From Streptomyces sp. P9-A2 (lineage in GTDB: Bacteria; Actinomycetota; Actinomycetes; Streptomycetales; Streptomycetaceae), in NCBI RefSeq assembly GCF_036634175.1, contig NZ_JAZIFX010000001.1, forward strand, positions 3,224,001-3,288,000: a DNA stretch of 64,000 nt, given 5' to 3'. Each line of letters starts with the position of its first letter. Positions within the stretch are counted from its first letter, which is position 1. The notes beneath the pieces were generated by a model, which did not search any database, was not told where the DNA came from, and saw only the letters and a list, made by a program, of their open reading frames with translations. Made by a program: the position numbers and the translations under genes. This document shows, piece by piece, positions 18,003 to 28,922 of this stretch.

Positions 18003-18070
18003 CATCGTGCGCATGACGCCGTGAGTCCGTGACCCGGTCGGCTCGCCGCCGTCGCGGCCGCACTCACGGA

Positions 18071-18130
18071 CCGGAGGGCCCCGCTTCCGTACGTACGCGC
18101 TGCTGTACGTACGGAAGCGGGGCCCTCCGG
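18071..18130. terminator. Terminator with perfect 26-bp stem
   Basis: The arms 18071-18096 and 18105-18130 are exact inverted repeats with an 8-base loop, 69 bases after the transporter stop. It is the longest perfect hairpin noticed in the window. Confidence 0.85.
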
Positions 18131-18604
18131 GCATTCTCGCGGCGGACACGGGTGGGCTCGCCGTGCGCACGGGCGGGGTGCGGAGCCCGCACCGGCGTCG
18201 GCTCCGATCGCGGGGCCCGAGGCCACCGGCGCCGGTCCCCTGGGGTGTACGCGGTACGCGGTACGCGGTCCGCGGTACGCGGTCCGCGGCCGCGCACACC
18301 GCGCACGGCCGGCGGCCCCGCGCGGAGCACGGCAACCGGTACGACCAGGAGGACCATGGCCCGCAAGAGGGTCCCTCTCCGGGGACGGGGCTCGGTCCAG
18401 GGGCGGGGCTCGGTCCGGGACCGGTTCCTCCCGCTGCGGGCCGTGGACGCCGTGGGACGTGGACACCGTGGGACGTTCCGGCCTGGAGGACGGGGCCCTC
18501 CACGAGGACGTACCGGTGTCACCGGCGCTACGTTCCCTGACGCCACATCGGATCCGACGGCCGGTCAAGGTGCGCCGGGGCGCGAGGAAGGAAAGACACG
18601 GTGC
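18131..18604. other. Intergenic stretch without a supported gene
   Basis: Open frames exist on both strands but are Arg/Pro/Gly-rich and look like GC-driven noise. The stretch contains a 7-bp tandem repeat (18249-18290) and GGGGCTCGGTCC direct repeats near 18390-18415. Confidence 0.5.
18249..18290. repeat. Six tandem copies of a 7-bp unit (A/C)CGCGGT
   Basis: The copies run ACGCGGT x3, CCGCGGT, ACGCGGT, CCGCGGC without gaps. The period is not a multiple of three, and no gene is present. Confidence 0.85.
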
Positions 18605-18630
18605 GCACCGGATCTCTCACGATCCGGTGC
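18605..18630 (-). terminator. Terminator of the anti-sigma gene
   Basis: A 10-bp perfect stem GCACCGGATC/GATCCGGTGC with a 6-base loop lies 75 bases beyond the stop of the gene at 18704-19312, and is followed on the minus strand by a short T-rich stretch. Confidence 0.55.
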
Positions 18631-18703
18631 ACGTGCGGTGGATGCGCGCTGCGCACGGTGGGTGCGCGCCGAGTGGAGTCGGGGAAGTCGGGGGTTCCGC
18701 CGG

Positions 18704-19312
18704 TCAGGCGGGCGCCCCGAGCTCCGCCCACACCGTCTTGCCCGCGACGCCCGGGGCACGGACGACGCCCCAGTCCAGGCAGAGCCGCTGGACGATGAAC
18801 ATGCCGTGCCCACCGGGCCGGCCCGCCCGGTGCGGGGTACGCGGTGCCGGCTGACCGGCGCCCCGGTCGGTGACCTCGAGCCGGATCACCTTGTTGTCGC
18901 AGACAATGCCCAACTGGTCCGGTCCCTCGGCGTGCAGGCAGGCGTTGGTGACCAGTTCGGACACGACGAGCAGGACGTCCTCGGCGGCGGCTCTCCGGTC
19001 GGCGGTGGCGGCGGGCAGCCAGCCCCACGCCTGCAGCGCCTGGCGGGTGAAGTCACGGGCGAGGGGAACGACGCCGCTCTGGTCCTCGAAGCTCAGCCGG
19101 CGGACCTGACGCCCTCCCGGTGAACCCGAGGGCCCCGACGCCTCCGACGGCCCCGTCGACGCGGACGCCACTGCGGACTGCGCCCCGGACGGCGGCACGG
19201 CCACGTCTCCCTGGGGCGCGCTCGCCGTCGGCGCGCCGCCCCCGGGCACCCCGGAAACGCCGCTGGGCTCCGGACCGCGGTCGCCCGGCGGGTAGGGCCG
19301 GGTGGTGCTCAT
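18704..19312 (-). CDS. Anti-sigma factor / HATPase of the RsbW type
   Basis: The 202-residue protein has about 65 disordered Pro/Gly/Ser residues, then a GHKL ATPase domain like RsbW/SpoIIAB: the N box in EDVLLVVSELVTNACLHAEGP, the G1 box in LEVTDRGAGQP and G2 in GGHGMFIVQRLCLDWGV. Such kinases bind and inhibit a sigma-B-type factor and phosphorylate an anti-anti-sigma protein. Both likely partners are adjacent: the STAS protein just upstream and the sigma factor at 20250-21167. The leader contains repeated GGTGA motifs (19325-19350), one of which, GAGGTGA, serves as ribosome site. The assignment as the antagonist of this sigma factor is inferred from context. Confidence 0.85.
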   Translation of the reverse strand: MSTTRPYPPGDRGPEPSGVSGVPGGGAPTASAPQGDVAVPPSGAQSAVASASTGPSEASGPSGSPGGRQVRRLSFEDQSGVVPLARDFTRQALQAWGWLPAATADRRAAAEDVLLVVSELVTNACLHAEGPDQLGIVCDNKVIRLEVTDRGAGQPAPRTPHRAGRPGGHGMFIVQRLCLDWGVVRAPGVAGKTVWAELGAPA

Positions 19313-19620
19313 CAGCGCTTCACCTCACCGATTCACCAGTTCACCATTTCAAAAAAATCCGTACTCATTCGGTCACGCCGTGGGGGTCGTCCGGTTCCCG
19401 GCATCCCCTTGAGCGTGGCAGCGGACACATTCCGCTTGTCTCCTGCCCGAGGCGGCCGAGGCAACACCCCCGCGTTCGCACAAGAAAGGCGTAACGATCC
19501 GGGAACAGCTCGAAAGAGGGTCCGCGGAAAGAACCGCGGGGCGACACAGCGCTCGGCGCAGCGGAAGGGGAGCGCCCGCCCCCCGGGCCCGCCGCGGGGT
19601 GGCGTCGCCTGCCCACACGG
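19313..19620. other. Gap between anti-sigma and anti-anti-sigma genes
   Basis: No gene is supported. A 6-bp CCGCGG stem with a 6-base loop at 19522-19539 may end the anti-anti-sigma transcript. Nearer the anti-sigma start there is an A-run (19352-19358) in an otherwise GC-rich stretch, suggesting that the anti-sigma gene has its own promoter. Confidence 0.35.
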
Positions 19621-19998
19621 TCATCCGGAACCGTCGGTCAGAGCCGCCTCGAGGCTGTCATGGAGAGTGAATACCGCTTCCGCCCCGGTGATCTCGAACA
19701 CACGCGCGACCACGGGCTGCATTCCCGCGAGATGCACTCCGCCCCCGGCGGCGTCGGCCTTCAGCCTGGCGCCGAGCAGCACGTTGAGCCCGGTGGAGTC
19801 ACAGAACTCCAAGCCGGAGCAGTCGATGACAAGCCGCTTGAATCCCTTGGCGAGGCAGCTCTCCAGTGGCTCGCGCAACAGGTCGGCGGTGTGGTGATCC
19901 AACTCACCCGCCGGAGTCACGACGGCACTGGGGCCCTCTTCTCGCACCTCGACCAGAAGCCGGCCCGACTGTGCGCTGCCGACCGTCCCGCGGTCCAT
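19621..19998 (-). CDS. Anti-anti-sigma factor (STAS domain)
   Basis: The 125-residue protein is a single STAS domain: VVTPAGELDHHTADLLREPL, then KRLVIDCSGLEFCDSTGLNVLLGA with the phosphorylatable serine in the DST motif, as in SpoIIAA/RsbV. In its unphosphorylated form it would bind the RsbW-like kinase and free the sigma factor. The ATG at 19998 is preferred over one 18 bases upstream because GAGAGAGG lies just before it. It is divergent from the sigma factor gene. Confidence 0.88.
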   Translation of the reverse strand: MDRGTVGSAQSGRLLVEVREEGPSAVVTPAGELDHHTADLLREPLESCLAKGFKRLVIDCSGLEFCDSTGLNVLLGARLKADAAGGGVHLAGMQPVVARVFEITGAEAVFTLHDSLEAALTDGSG

Positions 19999-20138
19999 GC
20001 CGCCTCTCTCTCCCACCAGTCATGGCTACTACTGACGCTGTCGAACGTTACGCCTTCCGCGCTCACTTCGACAGCCGAACAATCAGCGGTAAATGGACAT
20101 ATGCCATCAGAGCTCACTTGCGGTGGGCTTGCGAAAAC

Positions 20139-20144
20139 GGGTAG
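20139..20144 (+). promoter_or_regulatory. Possible sigma-B-type -10 box (GGGTAG)
   Basis: GGGTAG at 20139-20144 resembles the GGGTAC/T -10 element recognised by Streptomyces sigma-B-family factors; the GTTT-like -35 element is weak or absent. If real, the sigma gene would be autoregulated. Confidence 0.25.
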
Positions 20145-20249
20145 GGCTAGTAAGGACACGTACTCGACACGGCCGGCTTTGGAGGCGCCGCACACCGCAG
20201 TGCACGAAACGGCATCGGCAGCCATACGCCGAGAACGATGGAGGACATC

Positions 20250-21167
20250 ATGTCACCCCGGCTCGACGCATCGCGTACCCAGAAAGCGACGTCGACACTC
20301 CCTCCGGAACATCTGGCTCCCATCGAGCAGGACGATGTGGGTGTGGTCCCGGACGACGATCTACTCGCCGGACTCCCGGAGATCCCCCCTTTTGACGAGG
20401 TGGGCCCGGTCGACGCGCGGGCGCTGTCCAAGACCCTCTTCGAGCGGCTGGAGTCGCTGGAGGAAGGCACCCACGAGTACGCGTACGTACGCAACACGCT
20501 CGTCGAACTGAACCTGGCCCTGGTCAAGTTCGCCGCCTCCCGCTTCCGCTCGCGCAGCGAGCCGATGGAAGACATCATCCAGGTCGGCACCATCGGTCTG
20601 ATCAAGGCGATCGACCGCTTCGAGCTTTCGCGCGGTGTGGAGTTCCCCACCTTCGCGATGCCGACCATCATCGGTGAGATCAAGCGCTTCTTCCGGGACA
20701 CCTCGTGGTCCGTGCGCGTACCGCGCCGGCTGCAGGAGCTGCGGCTCGACCTGGCCAAGGCCGGCGACGAGCTGGCCCAGCTGCTGGACCGGTCCCCGAC
20801 GGTGGGCGAACTGGCCGAGCGTCTGGGCATCTCCAGGGACGAGGTCGTCGAGGGCATGGCGGCGTCGAACGCCTACACCGCTTCCTCGCTCGACGCCCAG
20901 CCGGAGGAGGACGACGCCGAGGGCTCGCTGTCGGACCGGATCGGTTACGAGGACCACGGCCTCGAAGGCATCGAGTACGTCGAGTCGTTGAAGCCGCTGA
21001 TCGCCGAACTGCCGCCGCGCGACCGGAAGATCCTCTCGCTGCGCTTCGTGGCCTGCATGACCCAGTCCGAGATCGGTGAGGAACTGGGCATTTCACAGAT
21101 GCATGTGTCACGGCTGCTGTCACGGACGCTGGTGCGGCTGCGCAAGGGGCTCACCATCGAGGAATGA
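20250..21167 (+). CDS. sigI: RNA polymerase sigma factor, SigB/SigF/SigI family
   Basis: The 305-residue factor has region 2 (NLALVKFAASRFRSRSEPMEDIIQVGTIGLIKAIDRFELSRG region, about residues 87-130, with FPTFAMPTIIGEIKRFFRD for core binding and -10 recognition), region 3 (LRLDLAKAGDELAQLLDRSPTVGELAERLG) and region 4 (LPPRDRKILSLRFVACMTQSEIGEELGISQMHVSRLLSRTLVRLRKG). It belongs to the stress and differentiation sigma factors controlled by partner switching. The ATG at 20250 has GGAGGA five bases upstream; an in-frame ATG at 20238 overlaps that ribosome site. Neighbouring anti-sigma and anti-anti-sigma genes, and resemblance to the S. coelicolor sigI locus (from memory), support the symbol, which remains tentative. 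Confidence 0.85.
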   Translation: MSPRLDASRTQKATSTLPPEHLAPIEQDDVGVVPDDDLLAGLPEIPPFDEVGPVDARALSKTLFERLESLEEGTHEYAYVRNTLVELNLALVKFAASRFRSRSEPMEDIIQVGTIGLIKAIDRFELSRGVEFPTFAMPTIIGEIKRFFRDTSWSVRVPRRLQELRLDLAKAGDELAQLLDRSPTVGELAERLGISRDEVVEGMAASNAYTASSLDAQPEEDDAEGSLSDRIGYEDHGLEGIEYVESLKPLIAELPPRDRKILSLRFVACMTQSEIGEELGISQMHVSRLLSRTLVRLRKGLTIEE

Positions 21168-21420
21168 CGGACGCCCGCGTCCCGCGCCCTTCGCTCCGTC
21201 CCCCTGACGAACCGCACTCGGCGCCTCGCACGCCGCGCCCCGTACTCCGCCGACGCCGGAGGCCCTTCCCGGGCCCCGGGTTCCGGCCGAGCGCGGGGCG
21301 CACCGCGTTACCCGGGGTCACCCCTTTCCCCGCGGGCCTCCTTCCTCCACTATGGGCACGCCCAGACCGGCTGGTATGTCAGGACGACGGGTCCGACGGC
21401 CCGGGGCTAGGAGGCGGTGC

Positions 21421-22974
21421 ATGGCTCGGGGCGACGGAGCCGTCGACGACGACGGGATCGGCGGCGGACACCCAGGTGCGCACACGGATGCGTCCGACAT
21501 CCGGCTGACCGAGATGCTGCGCGCCGACACCTCGGCCGCGTACGCGGCACTTCAGGAACTCCGTGCCCGGCACGGCCCGCCCGTGCTCGCCTACGCCCGC
21601 CGGTGCACCACAGGCGATTCCAGCGCGCGTCAACTCGCCGCGCAGGCCTTCACCCACGCCGCCCGCGAGAGCGCCCGCGGCACCGATCCCGGTGGCCCCC
21701 TGCGCCATCAACTCCTGCTGCTGACCGTCCGGGTGGCGGCGACCTGGGCCGCCGACGGGCGGGCCGGCGGCCTGGACGCCGGACTGCACCTCGTGCTCAG
21801 CTCGTCCGGCCCCGACGGCCCGGTCCCGTCCATGCTCGCCGCGTTCCGGACACTGCCGTACCGGGCACAGGGCCTCATCTGGTACGGGATCGTGGACCAG
21901 GAGCCCGCGGACCGTACCGCGACGCTTCTCGGCCTCACCCGTCAGGACGTGGCCTACGACACCCCGTCCGCACTGCAGTCGCTGGGCCAGGCCTGTCTGC
22001 GGTCCCGGCTGGCCGCCTCGGACGACCCCCGGTGCGCCGACTTCCGCCGGCTCATCGAGGAGTCGGTACGGCCCGGCGGCCCCCGCGACAGCGCCGACCT
22101 GCACACCCACATGGCTCACTGCGGGCACTGCACCGCGGCGTACGAGGAACTGTGCGCCCTGCGGGACGAGCCGCGCACCACCCTGGCCGAGGGGCTGCTG
22201 CCGTGGGCGGGCACGGCGTACACCGCCCCCGCACCGGCACCGGCCGGGCCGTCCGCCGGCCCCGGCAGCGCGGTCGGGACGTGGCCGGTGTCCCGGCGCC
22301 TGGTGCTGGCCTCGACGGCACTCGGCGTGGCCGTGGTGCCGCTGCTGCTCCTGCTGTGGTCACCGGACGACACGCCGGCCGGGCACCCCTCGGAGTCGGT
22401 CCCCACCGTGGCGGTCCCGCCGCCGGTGACCGTGACGGCCGCGCCCTCGCCGTCCCCCACCGCGTCCGCGACGCGGTCCCCCTCACCGTCCCCTTCGAAG
22501 ACTCCGGGGACCAGGGAGCCCAGCCCTTCCCACCCGCCACGCCCCACGCCGTCCCCCACACCCGTACATCCGCCGCCGGGCGGCACGTACGCGCAGGTGG
22601 TGAGTCTGGCATCGGGCCTGTGCCTGGACATCGACGGCGACCTGGAGAACCGCACGGACGTCGTCACGGCGGCCTGCGACTCCTCCCGCTCCCAGCGGTG
22701 GCGGGTCGACACGGAGCGCGGTGTGCTGCGGTCCTACGCCGACTCCGACTACTGCCTGGACAGCCGCGGCGCGGTGGGCCGGGGCGTCGGCATCTGGGAG
22801 TGCGACTCGGTGGACGGGCGCAATGGGCAGAACCTGCGCTTCGCCGTCGACGCCCGTGGGGTGATCCGCCCGGCCATCGCACCGGACCACGCGGTGTCGG
22901 CGTCCGGGGACGGCTCGGTGTCCCTGGGCAGGGAGGCGGGGCGGGCGGACCAGCGGTGGCGGGCCGGGGTGTGA
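21421..22974 (+). CDS. Sigma-like / zinc-finger / transmembrane / ricin-B lectin fusion protein
   Basis: The 517-residue protein has four parts. Residues 1-200 resemble a degenerate ECF sigma factor: a region-2-like segment (LQELRARHGPPVLAYARRCT) and a region-4-like segment (AFRTLPYRAQGLIWYGIVDQ then TATLLGLTRQDVAYDTPSAL). Next is a zinc-finger anti-sigma-like motif HTHMAHCGHCTAAYEELC (about 228-245, HxxxCxxC). One membrane helix follows (RRLVLASTALGVAVVPLLLLLW, about 295-316), then a Ser/Thr/Pro-rich stalk and an extracellular ricin-type beta-trefoil domain (CLDIDGDLENRTDVVTAACD, QRWR, CLDS, QRWR). The ATG has AGGAGG six bases upstream. The layout suggests a carbohydrate-sensing membrane regulator beside sigI; whether the sigma-like part can bind polymerase is unknown. 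Confidence 0.75.
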   Translation: MARGDGAVDDDGIGGGHPGAHTDASDIRLTEMLRADTSAAYAALQELRARHGPPVLAYARRCTTGDSSARQLAAQAFTHAARESARGTDPGGPLRHQLLLLTVRVAATWAADGRAGGLDAGLHLVLSSSGPDGPVPSMLAAFRTLPYRAQGLIWYGIVDQEPADRTATLLGLTRQDVAYDTPSALQSLGQACLRSRLAASDDPRCADFRRLIEESVRPGGPRDSADLHTHMAHCGHCTAAYEELCALRDEPRTTLAEGLLPWAGTAYTAPAPAPAGPSAGPGSAVGTWPVSRRLVLASTALGVAVVPLLLLLWSPDDTPAGHPSESVPTVAVPPPVTVTAAPSPSPTASATRSPSPSPSKTPGTREPSPSHPPRPTPSPTPVHPPPGGTYAQVVSLASGLCLDIDGDLENRTDVVTAACDSSRSQRWRVDTERGVLRSYADSDYCLDSRGAVGRGVGIWECDSVDGRNGQNLRFAVDARGVIRPAIAPDHAVSASGDGSVSLGREAGRADQRWRAGV

Positions 22975-22983
22975 TCCTGCCGG

Positions 22984-24171
22984 TCAGAGCACGCGGACGC
23001 CGCGCCGCCACACTCCCGTGACCAGGGGGACGCCGGGGCGGTAGGCCAGGTGGACGTGGCTCGGTGCGTCGAGGAGGACGAGGTCGGCGCGGGCGCCGGG
23101 GGTGAGATGGCCGATGTCGGTGCGGCGCAGGGCCGCCGCACCGCCCGCGGTGGCCGACCAGAGCGCCTCGTCGGGCGTCATGCCCATGTCCCGCACGGCG
23201 AGCGCGATACAGAACGGCACCGAGGACGTGAAGGACGACCCCGGGTTGCAGTCCGTGGACAGCGCGACGGTGACGCCCGCGTCGAGCAGCCTGCGGGCGT
23301 CGGGCCAGGCGGCCCGGGTGGAGAACTCGGCGCCCGGCAGCAGGGTCGCGACCGTACGGCTGTCGGCCAGGGCGTCGACGTCCTGGTCGGTGAGGTGGGT
23401 GCAGTGGTCCGCGCTGGCCGCGTCGAGTTCGACGGCGAGCTGCACGCCGGGGCCGTGGGTGAGCTGGTTGGCGTGGATGCGCGGGTGCAGGCCCTTGGCC
23501 CGGCCCGCGGTGAGAACGGCGCGCGCCTGGTCGCCGTCGAAGGCTCCCCGCTCGCAGAAGACGTCGATCCAGCGGGCGTGCGGCGCACACGCGTCCAGCA
23601 TCTCTCCGGTGACCAGGTCCACGTAGCCGGCCGGGTCGTCGGCGTACTCGGGGGCGACGACGTGGGCGCCGAGGTAGGTGACCTCGTCGGTGTGGCGGGC
23701 GGCCAGCCGCAGGGCGCGGGCCTCGTCCTCGGGGGTCAGGCCGTAGCCGGACTTGGTTTCGATGGTCGTGGTGCCCTGGCGCAGCGCCTCGGTGAGGAAA
23801 CGGGTCAGGTTCGCCTCGAGTTCCGCGTCGCTCGCGGCCCGGGTGGCGGCGACGGTGGTGCGGATACCGCCCGCACTGTAGGGGCGGCCGGACATCCGGG
23901 CGTTGAACTCGTCGGTGCGGTCGCCCGCGAAGACCAGATGGGAGTGCGAGTCGACGAAGCCCGGGATCACCGTCCGGCCCGCGGCGTCGACCCGGTTGTC
24001 AGTGGCGGGTGCTTTGCTTGATTCACCGGCCCACACGATGCGGTCGCCGTCGATGACGACGGCCGCGTCCCGGACCTGCCCGAGCGGAGACGTATCACCG
24101 AGGGAGGGATCGTTGGTGATCAGCGTGGCGATGTTGACGATGGCGGTGCTGCTCATGGCGTCGCTGCTCAC
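22984..24171 (-). CDS. hutI: Imidazolonepropionase
   Basis: A 395-residue amidohydrolase-fold enzyme. Metal ligands are in [16 protein letters not shown] (about residue 74), TYLGAHVV and [10 protein letters not shown], and the catalytic Asp is in [10 protein letters not shown] (about 320). [16 protein letters not shown] is a HutI signature. It opens 4-imidazolone-5-propionate to N-formimino-L-glutamate in histidine breakdown. GTG at 24171 has GAGG five bases upstream; an ATG five codons later is an alternative start. It lies 65 bases after hutF in the hutU-M20-hutF-hutI operon. Confidence 0.93.
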   Translation of the reverse strand: MSSDAMSSTAIVNIATLITNDPSLGDTSPLGQVRDAAVVIDGDRIVWAGESSKAPATDNRVDAAGRTVIPGFVDSHSHLVFAGDRTDEFNARMSGRPYSAGGIRTTVAATRAASDAELEANLTRFLTEALRQGTTTIETKSGYGLTPEDEARALRLAARHTDEVTYLGAHVVAPEYADDPAGYVDLVTGEMLDACAPHARWIDVFCERGAFDGDQARAVLTAGRAKGLHPRIHANQLTHGPGVQLAVELDAASADHCTHLTDQDVDALADSRTVATLLPGAEFSTRAAWPDARRLLDAGVTVALSTDCNPGSSFTSSVPFCIALAVRDMGMTPDEALWSATAGGAAALRRTDIGHLTPGARADLVLLDAPSHVHLAYRPGVPLVTGVWRRGVRVL

Positions 24172-24236
24172 AACTTCCTCGTGGGTGGCGGGGGCGGGCG
24201 CGGTGTTGCGGCGGCCGGCGCTGTGCCGGCCGGCGT

Positions 24237-25715
24237 TCAGGTCCTCAGCGCCTCGACAGCGCGCGCGAGGGCGTGCGGCACATCGGGTACGAGGGTGTGC
24301 GCCCCGTCGCGTACGACATGTCGCCCCGCCACGATCGTGTGCCGTACGTCGGCCGCCGTCGCGGCGAATACGGCGGTCTCGGCGCCGAGCCGGTGCGGTG
24401 GCCCCGCTGTTCTGACCGACTCCAGTGTGAGGGTGGTCAGGTCGGCGAGGGCGCCGGGTTCGATGGTGCCCGCCCGGTCCCAGCCGAGGGCGGCGTGACC
24501 GCCGGCGGTAGCCGCCCGCAGCAGTGCGTTCGCCGTCCAGTGGCCGCGGGTGCGGGTACGCAGGCGCTCGTTCAGCTCCAGGGCGCGCGCCTCCTCCAAC
24601 AGGTCGATGACGGCGTGGCTGTCCGAACCGAGGGAGAGCGGGGAGCCCCGGCGCTGGAGGGTGGCCGCGGGACCGATGCCGTCGGCCAGGTCGCGTTCCG
24701 TGGTGGGGCACATACAGGTGCCGGTGCCACTGCCGCCGATGAGCGCGATGTCCTGACCGGTGAGGTGCGTGTTGTGGATGCCGGTGGTGCGCGGTCCGAG
24801 CACACCGTGGTCGGCGAGAAGGCGGGCCGGGGTGCGGCCGTACGCCTCCTGGCATGCCTCGTTCTCGGCGGTCTGCTCCGACAGATGCACATGCAGTGGG
24901 GCCCGCCGCTCCTCTGCCCAGCGCACCACGGTCTCCAGCTCCCGGGCGGGCACGGCCCGTACGGAGTGGATGGTGGCACCGATCCGCGCGTGATCCCGTT
25001 CTTTGAGATCTGAACAGCGTTCGGCCCAGGCCTCGGCGGTGCCGTCGGAGAAGCGGCGCTGGTGAGCGGTGGGCGGCTCTCCGAAGCCGGCGGACAGGTA
25101 GGCGGTGTCGAGGAGGGTGATGCGGACACCGGCCTCGGCGGCGGCCGCGATGAGTGCCTCCCCCATGGCGTTGGGCTCGGTGTACGGGGTGCCGCCGGGG
25201 GCGTGGTGCAGGTAGTGGAACTCGCCGACGGCCGTGATGCCGGCGAGCGCCATCTCCGCGTACACGGCACGGGCGAGCCGGTGGTAGGTCTCGGGGGTCA
25301 GCCGGTCGGCGACCGAGTACATCACCTCGCGCCAGGTCCAGAAGGTGCCGGCACCGACCTGGACGGTGCCGCGCAGTGCGCGGTGGAAAGCGTGCGAGTG
25401 GGCGTTGGCCAGCCCGGGGAGGGTCAGCCCGCGCAGGATCTCCGCCCCGGGAGGCGGGACGGGGACGTCCGTGGTGACGGCGGTGATGCGGCCGTCACCA
25501 CCGCCGTGGCCGTCGCCGTCACCACGGACACCGACGGCCACGGTCACGCCCGGCTCGACCCGGTCGCCGAGCCAGGCGTGCTCCAGCCAGAACGTCCGCC
25601 CGGAGGCCGCGGCGGGCACAGAGGGCGCAGTGGCCGTGGCGGGCACAGGGGGCGCAGTGGCCGTGGTGGTCCGGCCGGCCGTTGCGCTCGTTGTGGTGGT
25701 GCTGCCCTGTGTCAC
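24237..25715 (-). CDS. hutF: Formimidoylglutamate deiminase
   Basis: The 492-residue amidohydrolase has metal ligands in [15 protein letters not shown], the catalytic region [24 protein letters not shown], and [20 protein letters not shown], all in the order of HutF. It deiminates N-formimino-L-glutamate to N-formyl-L-glutamate and ammonia, the branch used instead of direct HutG hydrolysis. The N-terminal 40 residues are a Thr/Ala/Pro repeat and an Asp/Gly-rich loop ([11 protein letters not shown]) interrupts the first barrel strand. The GTG start overlaps the upstream stop by four bases. Confidence 0.92.
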   Translation of the reverse strand: MTQGSTTTTSATAGRTTTATAPPVPATATAPSVPAAASGRTFWLEHAWLGDRVEPGVTVAVGVRGDGDGHGGGDGRITAVTTDVPVPPPGAEILRGLTLPGLANAHSHAFHRALRGTVQVGAGTFWTWREVMYSVADRLTPETYHRLARAVYAEMALAGITAVGEFHYLHHAPGGTPYTEPNAMGEALIAAAAEAGVRITLLDTAYLSAGFGEPPTAHQRRFSDGTAEAWAERCSDLKERDHARIGATIHSVRAVPARELETVVRWAEERRAPLHVHLSEQTAENEACQEAYGRTPARLLADHGVLGPRTTGIHNTHLTGQDIALIGGSGTGTCMCPTTERDLADGIGPAATLQRRGSPLSLGSDSHAVIDLLEEARALELNERLRTRTRGHWTANALLRAATAGGHAALGWDRAGTIEPGALADLTTLTLESVRTAGPPHRLGAETAVFAATAADVRHTIVAGRHVVRDGAHTLVPDVPHALARAVEALRT

Positions 25716-26961
25716 CTGTACACCAGTCCCTCCAGTACGTCGGCGAGTGCGGCCACCCCGGCCAGGCAGTCGTCCTCGGCCGCGTACTCGGCCGGGGAGT
25801 GTGAGACGCCCGTGGGGTTGCGCACGAACAGCATGGCGGTCGGAATGCTCGCGGAGAGGATCCCGGCGTCGTGTCCGGCCCCCGTGCCGAGGACGGGGAC
25901 CCGGCCCGGTGCCGGGCCGGGTTCTTCGTCCCGGCGCAGGATGCGGGCGAGTTCGTCGCGCAGGGCGTGGTCGAAGTCGACGACGGGTGTGTGGGACTCC
26001 CGGACCACGTCCAGGTCCACGCCGTGGGCGGCGGCGTGGTCGCGGGCCGCTTTCTCCACCCCGGCGACCACGGTGTCCAGGCTCGTCCGGTCGGCGGCGC
26101 GGGAGTCGAGCCAGCCGCGCACCAGGGAGGGGATGGCGTTGACGCCGTTCGGCTCGACGGCGATCTTGCCGAAGGTGGCGACCGCACCGGCGAGTTCGGC
26201 CTCGCGGCGGGCGGCGAGGACGGTCTCGGCATACGGCAGCATGGGGTCACGTCGGTCGGCGAGACGGGTGGTGCCGGCGTGGTTGGCCTCGCCGCGGAAG
26301 TCGAACCGCCAGCGGCCGTGCGGCCAGATGGCACCGGCGATGCCGATCCGGTCGCCGGACAGGGCGAGGGCGCGGCCCTGTTCGACGTGCAGTTCGACGA
26401 AGGCGCCGATGCGGGCGAGCCGTTCGGGGTCGGCGCCGATGGCGTCGGGGTCGTGTCCGGCGGCCTCCATCGCCCGGGGCAGGGTGATCCCGTCGCCGTC
26501 GGTGAGGCGGTGTGCCCGGTCGCGGGTGAGCTGTCCGGCGGTGAGCCGCGATCCGACGCAGGCGAGTCCGAAGCGGGCGCCCTCCTCGTCGCCGAAGTTG
26601 ACGATGCCGAGGGGACGGCCGAGCGGCGTTCCTCTACGGCGCAGTTCGTCGAGGGCGGCGAAGGCGGAAACCACTCCGAGGGGGCCGTCGAACGCTCCGC
26701 CGTCCGGCACGGAGTCCAGATGGGACCCGGTGACGACGGCGTCCCCGTCGGCGGGGTCCCCGAGCCAGGCCCACTGGTTCCCGTTCCGGTCCACGTCGAG
26801 CCGCAGTCCCCGCAGTGCGGCCTGCCCGGCGAACCAGGCCCGGCATTCGGCGTCGGCGCCGGTCCAGGCATAACGCCGGTAGCCGCCGGAGCCGGGATGG
26901 CGGCCGAGAGGGAGCAGGTCACGCCACATCGCCTGGAAGGTGGGAGGCGTGCAGGTCCCGG

Positions 26962-26965
<4 letters not shown>
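25712..26965 (-). CDS. M20-family amidohydrolase (allantoate amidohydrolase-like) in the hut operon
   Basis: The 417-residue protein has the M20 hydantoinase/carbamoylase metal site: [49 protein letters not shown] and [12 protein letters not shown]. By family it would be called allantoate amidohydrolase or N-carbamoyl-amino-acid hydrolase. It sits between hutU and hutF with four-base overlaps on both sides. HutF makes N-formylglutamate, and no HutG-type deformylase is present here, so this enzyme is a good candidate for removing the formyl group. That role is inferred from context; the residues do not prove it. Confidence 0.85.
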
Positions 26966-28767
<1,802 letters not shown>

Positions 28768-28922
28768 GGTCTGCCTCCTGGTGGCGAGCTCCCGCACTTA
28801 CTACAGATATTCACACTTTCGCAGCCTGAATAGAGTCAGTCAATGCATGCGGCCGTGTCGGCGCGGAGTGCCGGACGGTGCTCGGCTGGAGACACGGGCG
28901 CCGACGCGGGTACAGGCATGGC
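28768..28922. promoter_or_regulatory. Divergent promoter region of the hut operon
   Basis: Positions 28797-28850 form an A/T-rich island in GC-rich DNA. On the minus strand TTGACT (28838-28843) could be a -35 box, but no good -10 is correctly spaced. The region separates hutU from the divergent decarboxylase gene, so it must hold promoters for both. Confidence 0.35.

Noticed and set aside
18064..18546. A 160-residue minus-strand open frame
   Set aside because: It starts inside repeats and ends in the terminator stem, and is dominated by Arg and Pro; the single hydrophobic stretch is not enough to call a gene.
25062..26873. A 603-residue plus-strand open frame
   Set aside because: It lies opposite hutF and the M20 amidohydrolase and shows no protein family features.
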